Shown: positions 43,525 through 54,400 of the stretch, one piece after another
How positions within the stretch are numbered: the stretch's first letter is position 1
Layout of the letters: every line of letters starts with the position of its first letter
Assembly: GCF_901001135.1 (NCBI RefSeq)
Contig: NC_042619.1
Location: 362,108,923 to 362,172,922, forward strand
Direction: 5' to 3'
DNA: 64,000 nt
Origin: Rhinatrema bivittatum
Lineage: Eukaryota > Chordata > Amphibia > Gymnophiona > Rhinatrematidae
Made by a program: the position numbers and the translations under genes
The notes under the pieces: generated by a model
What the model was told of the DNA's origin: nothing
Seen by the model: the letters and a program-made list of their open reading frames with translations, nothing else
The model's database searches: none

Positions 43525-44190
43525 CACGGGCCGATACAGTAAAAACATGGGAGAGTGCACAGACCACTCTCCTGAGTGCGCTATTCTGTATTTAAATGAG
43601 GCCCGGCGGTAAAACAGGCAAAAGGAGGTGCTAGGGACATTAGCGAGTCCCTAGCGCCTCCTTTTGGACCGGAGTGGCAGCTGTCAGCAGGATTGACAGC
43701 TGACGCTCAATTTTGCTGGCGTCTGTTCTCGATCCCGCTGACAGCCATGGGCTTGGAAACTGGACGCCGGAAAAATTGAGCATCCGACTTCAAATTTTTT
43801 TTTTTAACTTTTTTTTCCCTTCGGGACCTCCGACTTAATACCGCCATAATATTAAGTCGGAGGGTGTACAGAAAAGCTGTTTTTACTGCTTTTCTGTGCA
43901 CTTTCCCGGTGCCCGAAGAAATTAGCACCTACCTTTGGGTAGGTGCTAATTTCTGAAAGCAAAATGTGCGGCTTGGCTGCACATTTTATTTTCTGAATCG
44001 CGTGGGAATACCTAATAGGGCCATCAACATTCATTTGCATGTTGAGGGCACTATTAGGTTCGAGGGATTGGATGCGTGTTTTCAGTACCTTACTGAATAA
44101 GGGGTAATGCTAGCACGTTGAAAACGCGCGCCCAATGGCGGGTTAACAGTGCGCTCTGTCGGAGCGCACTGTACTATATCAGCCCGTCAG
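43525..44190. mobile_element. MITE with inverted ends
   Basis: The left end (ACGGGCCGATACAGTA) is mirrored at the right (TACTATATCAGCCCGTC). Inner inverted pairs: GGAGGTGCTAGGGAC with GTCCCTAGCGCCTCC (43626-43665), and CCGACTTAATA with TATTAAGTCGG (43829-43861). No coding sequence. Confidence 0.65.
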
Positions 44191-44734
44191 AGAGCACACA
44201 TGATATATACATCCCTGTCCTAATATCACCTCAACTAGCCCTTTTCCTCCCCCTTGTGGCTAAGGGACGGCCAATTCCAGACAATCTCTAGGGAGATTCC
44301 ATAATGAATGGCTTCTCCCTCTGCAGCTGACTATCCAAGGACCGGGATTAGGGACATCTAATGAAAACCCCAAGGGGGTCTCTACAAATTATTTCCGTCA
44401 ATTGTACCTATTTCCTATTAGAAGTGTGGCTAATATCATCAGTATAGCCAAACCAATGGTAGCACATTTCAGTGATGCCCTCATTACTTTACTCTTGCAT
44501 TAGTTAATCTTATATAGAGTTCTTGGGAAAAGAAGAGGCCATTTATACTTAATTGAGATTATAAGGTTGGCTTTAGATGTAAAAAGAAAAATGTACTAGA
44601 TACTAACTAGGTAGGCACATTTTACAATTATATGTTTTGTTTGTTTAGATGTGTATTTTTGTTTTGATTTACACTTAAATGCTTGACATTTATGAAATAG
44701 TGTAATCTTATCTAATGAACTTATCTTTTTTCAG
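44191..44734. other. Probable intron upstream of the exon
   Basis: No repeats recognised. Ends in a pyrimidine tract and CAG (44725-44734) with a branch-like CTAAT near 44712. Confidence 0.45.
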
Positions 44735-44880
44735 AAGAAGAAAAAATTGAAGCAACATCAAGTATCAGCAAGCAACGTTTAATAAATACCTTGAAGAATA
44801 ACCCTTCATTAATTAAAGAATTAAGATCAGTCTTGGAGCAAAGCTTGGTGGAGAAGCTAGAATCCTTAGGTGTTAAATCA
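44735..44880 (+). CDS. Internal exon of a host gene (possibly DZIP1-like)
   Basis: An open exon of 146 bp preceded by TTATCTTTTTTCAG and followed by GTAAGTTTTT, both strong splice consensus sites. It starts after two bases of a split codon and ends in phase 0, giving 48 codons; the other two frames have stops. The peptide is helical and charged (KQRLINTLKNNP, then LIKELRSVLEQSLVEKLESL). From memory the tail ELRxxLEQxLVEKLESLGV recalls the C-terminal region of DZIP1/DZIP1L, proteins of the ciliary basal body, but I cannot confirm this. Codon use and sequence are unlike the surrounding transposons. It is the only candidate host coding sequence here. Confidence 0.65.
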
Positions 44881-45337
44881 GTAAGTTTTTTTATAAATCA
44901 TTTTTAGTTGGTGTATCACATTTTATAAGTTGTCTAGTTTTCATCCTGTGCCGGCTCTTTTCTTTCTTTGTACTTAATAATTCCTCATTCATCTCATTAG
45001 CAGAACTTGGTAGAATAGAAAATAGACACATGATTTTATGGGTGAATCCAAAGTCATAGCTTTTTGAACATTTCTGCATAACCTTATGTCTCGTGCTTTT
45101 GTTCCATATATAGAATGCAACAGCATTACATGATTGAGAGCAAAAAGCGTATAGGTGCAAGTCTGCTCTCTGACAGTTCGTATCACAGGAATGTGATTCC
45201 TAACTCCAGGGCCAAGTTAGTCATTAAACTCCACGCTCCTCTTTAGAAACATTCTGTACAAACTATTGACATATCTGAAATTCATTTTTGAACAATGTTT
45301 TTTTCCTTGGTCATTTCTCTTGACAGAAGAAACCACA
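44881..45337. other. Probable intron between exon and DIRS-2
   Basis: Starts GTAAGT. Close to the DIRS-2 left end there is a second acceptor-like tract TTCCTTGGTCATTTCTC-TTGACAG (45309-45326), leaving only about 11 bases before the element. Confidence 0.45.
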
Positions 45338-45699
45338 TTGACCTAGGACTAGCAGAATGGTAATCCTTACACATGGGAGACATCAACAGATGGATCCCAG
45401 CCTGGAAAACATCTATCAAAGTTTCTAGAACTTTGGCACACCGAGCATGCCCAGCATGCCACTATCCGTGCAGCCATACAGAGTCCCCCTTCAGTCTCTT
45501 TCTTTCCGTGTTGTTGCCTCGCGGTCCGGGGAGCTCTGCTCTGTCTTTTCAGAGTTTTCTTCTGCTTTTTGGGGGTTTTTCCTTCGCATCCGCATTGGAG
45601 TCCCTCTTCTCTGGTTCCCCTAGTTAGTAGGTTGGTGTGGTAAGTTTTCTACCTTCTTTTGGAGTCTGTGTCCACTATGCACCAACCGCTTGCCAGCCC

Positions 45700-46106
45700 G
45701 AAGCTTGGCTTTCTCCGGTTTTCGTCAATGCCCCCAGTGCCCGCGGACCATATCTCTGAATGATCCGCATAAAGTTTGTATATTTTGCCTGGGGCATCCA
45801 GGGTATCTGGGATTTCTGGTTCTGTGACCAGATGACCCCCGAAAAGTCATCAGGCACATTTGGATAAAATGGAGAAACTTTTTGGTCCAGAAAATCAGGG
45901 CCGTCAATGCATTTGGACACCGAGCCATCGATGTCCACCCCCCACCAAGTCCCCCTCTGGAATAGGGTGCTGGGGATCGACTGCTGTCGGTGTCATTGTG
46001 TTCCAGGATGTTGGATTCCTCACCCTCCTCGGCACCAGGGAAAACAGGGCCAAGGCACCGGCATTGCCTGTATAGCCCCCGAAGTTGCCTGCGGAGACTA
46101 GACTTA
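45700..46106 (+). pseudogene. DIRS-2 gag N-terminus
   Basis: FSGFRQCPQCPRTISLNDPHK followed by a CIFCLGHPG block matches the Cys-rich start of DIRS-1 and DIRS-4 Gag, though the later Cys/His residues are lost and stops follow. It breaks off at a CR1 tail fragment (46107-46166), after which RT resumes; the Gag C-terminus and the first half of RT are deleted. Confidence 0.75.
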
Positions 46107-46166
46107 AGAACATAAGAAATTGCCATGCTGGGTCAGACCAAGGATCCATGAAGCCCAGCATCCTGC
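46107..46166 (-). mobile_element. 60-bp CR1 3' tail fragment
   Basis: AAGAACATAAGAAATTGCC to AAGCCCAGCATCC, the terminal part of the CR1 3' UTR on the minus strand, located exactly at the gag/RT deletion junction of DIRS-2. Confidence 0.8.
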
Positions 46167-47589
46167 TACCGTTTGGCCTCTCCTCAGTGTCTCGCATCTT
46201 CACCAAATGTCTGGCACTGGTGGGAATGCACTTGTGCCATCTGGGGTTTCAATTTTTCCCCTACTTGGATGACTGGTTCATCATGAGCAGTTCTCAAGAG
46301 AGAACGCTTCGGTCTCTGTGCAAGACCATTCACATGTTGGAATCTTTTGTCATCAAATATCTGAAGACCTATCTGACCCCGTTGATGCACCTGAATTTTA
46401 TCGGTGCTCACCTAGATGCGGCGGAGGCCAAGGCATATCTGACCTGCGACCGAGCACTCACTCTGGCGGCTTTGGTGGGCTCAATGCACTGGAGCCAGCA
46501 GATCACCGCCTGCCTCATGCTTTGCCTTCTGGGTCATATGGTGGCCACGGTCCATGTCACATGCGCAGAATGCAATGGACCCTGCGGTCCCGATGGCAGC
46601 AAGCCTCCCAGGACCTCAGTGCTGTATATGTGACATGCCACCTTTTCAGGCCTCCTTGCCCTGGTGGGAGAACCTGACCACTTTGGAGCAAGGGTAGGTT
46701 GTTCTCACCACTTTGGAGCAAGGGTAGGTTGTTCTCACCACTGATGCATCCACCCTGGGATGGGGTGCCCATGAGGAGGAGCTCCGCGCCTAGGGCCTGT
46801 GGTTGGCTCAGGAAGCTCAATACCAAATCAACTTCCTAGAGCTCCAGGCAATCCATTTCGGTCTATCTGTTTTCCAGGATCACTTGGTGACCAAATCGGT
46901 TCTAATCTAGACCGACAATCAGGTGGCAATGTGGTACATCAACAAACGGGAGGGGGGGGGGGGGGGTGGCACAGGGTCATTCCTCCTGTGCCATGAGGCA
47001 GTTCAGATTTGGGCCTGGGCCCATTCTCGGGGTATATTACTTCGAGCGGTGTAGCTGGCGGGGACAGAGAACTTAGTGGTGGATCGTCTCAGTCGGGCTT
47101 TTCGGTCCCACGAGTGGTCCCTGGATTTGGCAGTAGTGAACATGATCTTCCATCATTGGGGCATCCCAGACGTGGATCTATTTGCCTCCCCCTGCAACAA
47201 ATAGATGGAATCTTTTTGCTCCTTTATGGGAAGGAGAGCAAACCAGCCTCGGATGCCTTTGCCCGCCATTGGGGCAAGGGGCTTCTGTATGCGTATCCTC
47301 CACTTCCGCTGGTGATGAAGATGCTCCTCAAGCTCCTGCAGGATGGGGCAACCATGATCCTCAGATCCGCTATTGGCCTCTTACGGTTTGGTTCCTGCAC
47401 GTGCAGGACCTCTCTGTTTGGAACTAAATCAGTCTGGGGACTTCCCCAAACTTAGTCACACAGGATCAGGGCAGGCCGCGTTATCCCAACCTCGGGGCAT
47501 TGTCTCTAACTGCCTGAATGTTGAAAGGCTAGTTTTGTAGCCTCTGGCTTTGTTTGATGATGTATCTTGAGTTCTCGTTGCCTCCAGGA
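46167..47589 (+). pseudogene. DIRS-2 RT C-terminal part and RNase H region
   Basis: Starts PFGLSSVSRIFTKCLAL, then catalytic YLDD (PYLDDWFI, 46262-46273) and LNFIGAHLDAAEAKAY. The frame breaks near 46590; a 30-bp direct duplication (46678-46737, CCACTTTGGAGCAAGGGTAG unit) precedes TTDASTLGWGAHEE of RNase H. The TDNQVAMWYINKR block is followed by a run of 15 or so G (about 46950-46966) and another frameshift. WSLDLAVVNMIFHHWGIPDV and LFASPCNK-like sequence, then KGLLYAYPPLPLV, correspond to the region before the recombinase. Confidence 0.85.
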
Positions 47590-49518
47590 AGCCTTTGACT
47601 GGAAAATCGTACAGCCTGAAGTGGAGAAGGTTTGCTGTCTGGTGTGAGCAACATGGGATGGACCCGTTTATCCTCTCCACCCCAAAGCTCTTGGATTACC
47701 TTTTGCATCTGTCAGAAGCTGGTTTAAAGACCAACTCAGAGTGTGTGTCAGTGCCATTGGGGCTTACAATCACGGGGTGAATGGTACGCCTGTCTCAGTA
47801 CAGCTCTTGGTGGGACGTTTCATGCGTGATCTGCTTCAGTTGAAGCCTCCTCTGCGTCTTCCGCCTGTATCTTGGGACTTTAATGTGATCTTAGCTCATC
47901 TTATGAAGGTCCCTTTTGAGCCTATGTGCACATGTGACCTGAAACATGTGACCTAGATGTTGACTTCGTGGACCCTTGGGCCGATCGGAACCGATGGAAG
48001 AGCTGCAGTCAGGGTCCGCAGCAGTGGTTCCGACCGGGAGGCGGCAGATGCAGGCCCGCGGATGGCTGGCGGAAGGTACCACGAAGAGCCCTATGCGACC
48101 AAGGGCTTTGACAAGGAAGATGGGGACGGTGGAACTGGCGCGGTGATGTGATGATCTTCGCCCTGGAAGCCGATCCTCCCCCGAGAGGAGCTCGTAGGAG
48201 TTCGGCCGCTGGGACTTAGGAGATTCACCCTGGAAGCCGGAGTCCCCCCAGGAGGAGCCCGTAGGGACCCGGCCGCTGGGACTTAGGAGGGCCCGTGGGG
48301 GCCGAGTCAGACGGAGTCCAAAGTCGGGCGCCAGAGAATCGTCGCTTGTCAGTCCAGAGCCAGGAGCCAAGGGATCACCGTACGCCAGTCCGGGGTCGAA
48401 AGCCAGAGAGTCACCGTAAGCCAGTCCAGAGTCGAAAGCCAGAGAGTCACCGTAAGCCAGTCCAGAGTCGAAAGCCAGAGGGTCGATGGAAGCCAGTCCA
48501 GGGTCGAGAGCCAGAGGGTCGATGGAAGCCAGTCCAGGGTCAGGAGCCAGAGGATACCGGAAGCCAAACCAAGGTCAAAGCCAAGCGAAGATCAGAAGAC
48601 ACGGGGACGCAGCAACTGGAGACAGGAACACCTGGGAACCTCGTTGCAAGGCCCTGAGAGCAGGGACTGCAGGGCTTAAGTAGCCCTGCATCCTCTGACG
48701 TCACCCGAGGGAGGAACCAAGTTCCCCCGCGCTTGGCCCTTTAAATCTGCAGCCGGGACGCGCGCGTGCGCCTAGGGGGCGGAGCCAGCCGTGGCGAGAC
48801 GCCGGCTGCTCCGCCGGAGCGGGAGCGTGGCAGCAGGAGGATGTGCAGGCCCGGGCGAGGTGCGGCAGCGGCGGGGAAGCGGCGGCACGGGTCCCTGGAG
48901 GCCCGGGGAGAGCAGAGTGGACCCGGAGGCCCGGCGAGGTAGGCGGTGCTCCCGGGGCCGACCCGGGACCGCAACACTAGAATGTCTTGTTCTTGGTTGC
49001 GGTCACCTCAGCACGTCAGGTCAGCAAATTTCAAGCATTGGTAACGTACCCACCTTACATGACGTTCTTCCACGATAGGGTGGTTCTCAGTACTCATCTT
49101 GTTCTTTCCTAAGGTGGGATCGGACTTCCATCTGAACCAGTCTGATGTCCTGCCCACCTTCTTTCCCAGATCTCATTCACATTCAGGCGAACGGGCTTTG
49201 CCTGAATGTGAATATGTAAGATTGTAGGAGGGCCTTGGCGTTCTACTTTGAGAGAACGGCACGCCAGAGGCTCTTCATCTCGTTTGATAAGAAAAGAATG
49301 GGAGTTGCTGTGGCCAGGCATACCTTCTCTACCTGGCTAGCAGACTGCATCTCTTTCTGCTATGTGCAAGTGGGGCTGCAGCTTGGGTGTCATGTTAAGG
49401 CTCACTCAGTCAGAACCATGTAGACTTCAGTGGCTCACTTGAGAGTGGTCCCCGTGACTGAGATCTGCAGAGCGGTGACATGGAGTTCTCTCCACTTGTT
49501 CGCCGCTCACTATTGATT
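47590..49518 (+). pseudogene. DIRS-2 tyrosine recombinase, split by a solo LTR
   Basis: N-terminal part LDYLLHLSEAGLKTNS and VNGTPVSVQLLVGRFM to 47957; it resumes at 48977 after the LTR. Catalytic elements are still readable: TSARQVSKFQAL (Arg), KAHSVRTM (HxxR) and VTWSSLHLFAAHY (Tyr). A Trp codon at the LTR junction has become TAG (CDLKHVT-stop), there is a stop after HSVRTM and one after AAHY, and a 39-bp fold-back at 49175-49213 replaces normal sequence. The reading continues past Gypsy D at 55359 (GHQDSSF). Confidence 0.85.
47958..48976 (-). repeat. Solo Gypsy LTR, minus strand (1019 bp)
   Basis: On the minus strand starts TGTTGCGGTCCC (48976) and ends GAAGTCAACA (47958). The target duplication CTAGA is at 47953-47957 and 48977-48981. 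It contains CRE TGACGTCA (48696-48703), a TACTTAAG box (48675-48682) and GCCTTGCAACGAGG (48652-48639). A minisatellite of six to seven 36-bp units (GCCAGTCCAGAGTCGAAA core) spans about 48330-48555. The internal region was lost by LTR-LTR recombination. Confidence 0.93.
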
Positions 49519-49524
49519 GGACAG

Positions 49525-50457
49525 TGTTATGGTCCTGGGCTGTGCCCCGGTCCCTCCACCTACCTCGGGGCCGGCCCGGGCCGCAGGAGCTCCTCTTCGA
49601 CCGTCTAGGCCTGACCTGGCTCCTGCCGCGGCGTTCCCTCCTCGAGGGAGACGCCGTCGATCCTCCGTGGTTGGCCCTGCCCCCTAGGCGCACGCAGGGG
49701 CTCCAGCCTTAAAGGGGCCAGTGCGGGAAACTCAGCACAACCGTACAAATGACATCAGACGCTGCAGGGTTATTTAAACCCTGCAGCTGGCCCTAAACCT
49801 TGCCTTGCAACAAGGTTCTCAGCTTAGAGTTGCTGGTTGCTGCTCCGGATTGCTGATCCTGTCTTCGATTCCTATCTTCTGGTTCCTGACCCTGGCTTCC
49901 ATCCCTGGACTTCCGACTCCGCTTCTCCCCATGGTTTGTCTTCGGCTTCTGACACCTGGCTTCTGACCATGGCTCGTCCACTGACTTCTAGCTTCGGCTT
50001 CTGACTTCTGGCTTCCGACCTTGGCTCATCCACTGACTTCTGGCTTCAGCCTCTGTTCCTGGCTTTGTCTTCGTCTTCTGACTCCTGGCTTCCGACCTTG
50101 GCTCGTCCACTGACTTCTGGCTTCTCGTCACCCACAGGTATCCGGCTCCTCGCCCTCCACGGGGTTTCGCCTAAGTCCCAGCGGCTCGGGTCCTCACGGG
50201 CTCCTCCCGGGGGAGACAGCAGGTTTCCAAGGGTGAAGTCCATCAATGCCCAGGTGCCAGCCACTTTCCTTGGGTCCTCGGTCGCAGAGGATCTGCCCTT
50301 GGAAGCCCGTGGTCCTCCCAGGGGGACCACGGGCTTCCAAGGGTGAAGCCTTGTGGTTTCTCTCTTTAGCGCTGCCTCCTGGCTGCGACACCCACTGTGG
50401 GCCCCTACAGTGCAACACCATCCATCCCTGCCGACCCAAGGGTCCACTTTCCTAACA
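49525..50457 (+). repeat. Gypsy D 5' LTR (933 bp)
   Basis: TGTTATGGTCC to CCTAACA. TATTTAAA is at 49771-49778 and GCCTTGCAAC at 49802-49811 (31 nt). The CRE is decayed to TGACATCA (49750-49757). Repeats of TGACTTCTGGCTTC-type units lie at about 49920-50120. An inverted pair around GGAAGCCCGTGGTCCTCCC / GGGACCACGGGCTTCC is at 50300-50340. Confidence 0.93.
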
Positions 50458-50469
50458 GATTGCAAAGCC

Positions 50470-51433
50470 ATGGACCTGGCGGATGCCACGGGCGTGAAAG
50501 CCATTCCCGGTATTGCACAGTGATTGCAACAACCACAAATCTGCATTGACTCCCTGATGACGACCGTGCAGAGATTAGCCAATCGGATTGATGGAGCCGC
50601 CACACTCAGCCCCCCGCTTCCCGTAGCTGTGGCCGATATCGGACCAGCCACACCCACACAACTACCGGCGCCCTCACGGTACTCTGGGGACGCCAAGTTA
50701 TGCCGAGAGTTTCTTCATCAATGTTTCATCCAGTTCAACCTACTGCCAGCTCAGTTTCCCTCGGATCGGATTAAAACCAACTACATTATTACCTTGTTGG
50801 ACGGGAAACCTCTGGTGTGGGCCTCTTCACTATGGGAGCGTCAGGACTCCCGCCTGGCTAACCTGGAGCAATTTGTCGCAACTTTCCGAAAGATCTTCGA
50901 TGAGCCCTCCCACAGGCCTACCGCCACCTCAGAGTTACTTCAGCTACGCCAGGGCAACCGGCCCCTGTCCGAGTATGCAATAGAATTCCAGACACTAGCA
51001 GCCGAGCTGAACTGGGGGAATGACAGCCTTCATGGCATATTCCTGGAGGGTCTCTCCCCAAGACTCCAAGATGAGCTGGTGGCCAGGGACCTCCCGGATG
51101 ATCTGAACAGTTTCATCGACCTGGTGGGTCACGTGGACCACCGTATCCAACGCCGCTTCCGGGAGGGGAGACCTGCTCGGAGACTCGGGCACTCTGGAAC
51201 CCCATTTTCCCGACCTGTACCCTCGTCTTCTGCCTCTCCAAGGAATCAAGACACAGAACCCTGCATGGGTTCTGCGTCTTGATTCCTTGGAGAGGCAACT
51301 GCATGTTGGGCCAACATCCGATCTCTCAAGAGGAGAGAAGAAGACATCGGGCCCAGGGTCTGTGCCTATATTGGGGGGCAAGGGCCACTTCCTTGCTCAG
51401 TGTGGTGAGTGGCCAGGAAACGCCAGGACCTAG
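50470..51433 (+). pseudogene. Gypsy D gag
   Basis: Starts MDLADATGVKAIPGIAQ with TGA at 50521-50523. It continues open to 51282: LPAPSRYSGDAKLCREFLHQ, LVWASSLWERQDS, LLQLRQGNRPLSEYAIEFQ and EGLSPRLQDELVARDLPDD. A 67-bp near-perfect fold-back (51231-51297) introduces a stop at 51280-51282. The zinc knuckle is degenerate (CLYWG). The expected end WPGNART with TAG (51431-51433) is intact and lies in the frameshift pseudoknot. Confidence 0.9.
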
Positions 51434-54400
51434 GGATGGTCGGGGAGCTAACCCTAGGTAACACCACTTCAGCCTCCCCATGTACTGTTCCAGTGACTAT
51501 CCTCCTCCCCGGAGGGAACTTCGATACGCTAGCCTTGATTGACTCCGGAGCCGGGAAGAACTTTACCCTCTGGGATTTAGTCCAGCAACTGCAGATAGGT
51601 GTTCAACCTCAAAAGCCTCCTATCCGAGTGTCTTCCATTCATGGGACCCCTCTTCCAGGGACTATTTCTACTTGTACCAAGCCCCTAACACTACGCACGG
51701 GGCTCCTGCATGTAGAGGAGATCTCGTTTCTCATATTGGAAAAATCCATGCACCCGGTTATCTTGGGCCTATCTTGACTTCGGAAGCACTCCCCAGTTAT
51801 CCGTTGGGATACTCTCCAGGAGGCATCCTAGGGCTCGTCTTGCTTTGGCACTTGCCTGACCGCTGTCCCTCGACCACCCCCCTGGCGCTGCCACTACACT
51901 ATCAAGACTACATGGATGTCTTTTCGAAAGAAAAGGCCGAGCTCCTCCCGGAGCACCAACCCTTTGACTGTACTATCAACCTGATCCCGGGTACCACACC
52001 GCCACGGGGGCGAGTATATCCCTTGTCGCTCCCAGAGACTCGGGCCATGTCCGCGTATATCCAGGAGAACCTGGACAGAGGGTTCATTCGGCCATCTAAC
52101 TCTCCGACTGGAGCCGGGTTCTTCTTTGTGGCAAAGAAGGATGGCTCTCTCCGGCCCTGTATAGATTACCGGGGTCTGAGTAATATTACTCGACGCAACC
52201 GATACCCGCTACCATTGATTTCAGAACTACTGGATCGACTACAAGGAGCCATGGTATTCATGAAGTTGGATCTCCGTGGGGCGTGCAACCTGGTGAGGAT
52301 ACGACCAGGCGACGTGTAGAAGACCACGTTCAATATGAGGGATGGTCACTACGAATACCTGGTCATGCCCTTCGGCCTCTGCAACGCTCCCGCGGTTTTC
52401 CAAAACCTTATGAACGAGGTATTGAGGGATATGTTGCATACCTCGGTCATCGTTTACCTGGATGACGTGCTGATACACTCAAAGGACCTGGACATGCACC
52501 TCAGAGATGTCTGCAAGGTGCTGCAGAAACCTTGGGTTAACCGGCTCTTTGCCAAAATGGAGAAGTGTCAATTTGAGCAAGAGTCCCTACCCTTTCTCGG
52601 GTATATTGTGTCCTCCACGGGTTTCCTCATGGACCCTGAGAAGGTAACGGTCATCAAGGATTGGCCTCAACCTGTGGGGGTCAAAGCGCTTCAACGCTTC
52701 CTTGGCTTTGCCAATTTCTACCGACAATTTCTACCCCACTACTCCAGGATGATGGCTCCGCTCACAGCCCTCACCAAGAAGGGGGCCGATGCTAGAAACT
52801 GGTCTGCAGCTGCGCTACGAGCGTTCCAAGAACTGAAGACAGCCTTCCTTCAGGACACTTGTCTCCATCATCCGGACCCCCAACGTCTGTTCATTGTGGA
52901 AGTTGACGCCTCCGACATGGCGGTCGGAGCCGTCCTGAGTCAAATATCTAGCAACGATAGATCCCTGCCGTGTTCTTATTTTTCCCGGAAATTCTCACCC
53001 GCAGAAAAGAATTATGGCATAGGGGACAAGGAACTTCTGGCCATCAAATTGGCTTTTGAGGAATGGCACCAGTGGCTGGAGGGAGCCAACACTCGGTGAT
53101 CGTTTATACGGATCACAAGAATCTGGAATGCTTATGTCGCGCCCAGCACCTCAACCCTCTTTTTTAGCTGTTTCAACTTTTCTCTCCACTATAGGCCAGC
53201 GTCCAAGAACATCCGGGCAGACGCCCTCTCCTGTACGGCAGAGATGGAAGATACCCCTAATCCGCCTCAATACATACTTGACTCGGCCAAGATGCTCCTT
53301 GCGGCATCTGATGTGGTCCTTATGGGAAAGACGGTTGTACTGGTTCGCCTACGGAAGAAGGTACTCTCTTGGGCCCATGACTCGCTGACCGCCGGGCACC
53401 CAAGGGTAGCACGAACCCAGGAATTACTCTCAGAATACTACTGGTGGCCCCAGCTTAAGAAAGATGTTCGGCTCTATGTCTGCTCCTGCCCGACCTGTGC
53501 TCAACAGAAGACTCCTACCAGCCACCCCTGGGGCCTTCTTCAGCCACTACCTATCCCCACCGAGCAGTGGACCCACTTGTCCACGGACTTCATTGTGGAT
53601 CTACCCGCTTCAGAAGGTAAGACGGTGATCTGGGTTACGATTGACAGGTTCTCCAAGATGGCCCACTTCGTCCCTCTCGCTAAGTTGCCCTCAGCACCCA
53701 AACTTGTGAACCTGTTCACTCACCACATCTTTCGCCTTCACGGGTTCCTCCGACACATCACCTCGGATCGGGGCTCACAATTCACAGTGAAATATTGGAG
53801 GGCGCTTTGTAAAAAGTTCGGGGTTCAGCTAGATTTTATGATCGCCTTTCACCCTCAAGCTAATGGCCAAGTGGAGCGCACGAACCGGACATTAAAAACC
53901 TTCCTCCAGTCCATCATGGGAGACTTACAGAATGATTGGGTGGCCCTGCTCCCATAGGCAGAGTTCTCGTACAATCACCACAAACACTCTACCACCGGCA
54001 ATTCTCCATTCTATATAGTATACAGGAAACGACTTCGACCTCCCTTGCCCCTGCCATTGGTGGTACCATCTCCGGCCGTACAACTCATGGCCCAACAGTT
54101 ACGTTGTCTCTGGCGCTCTACCCGACAGAAGCTTCAATGCACTGCAGTTGTCACTAAGAAGTTCGCAGACCGTCTATGACATCCAGCCCCATCTTTTCTC
54201 CCCAGGGAGAAAGTTTGGCTGAGTACGAAATATCTTCACTTGCGGCTCCCCTCCATGCACCTAGCCCCAAAGTACGTCGGTCCGTTCTCCATCAAGGAAA
54301 GGGTGGGGGCAGTCTCTTACCGCCTCCACCTCCCGCCTATGCTCAGGGTCCACAACGTCTTTCATGTTTCCTTGCTGAAACCGTTGGTTCTGTCCATCTT

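Noticed and set aside
46950..46966. Poly-G run as a G-quadruplex regulator
   Set aside because: A homopolymer inside a dead RNase H frame; more likely slippage or assembly noise.
48295..48657. Repetitive 120-codon protein (KPVQSRKPE-type repeats)
   Set aside because: It is the translated 36-bp minisatellite of a minus-strand solo LTR, not a gene.
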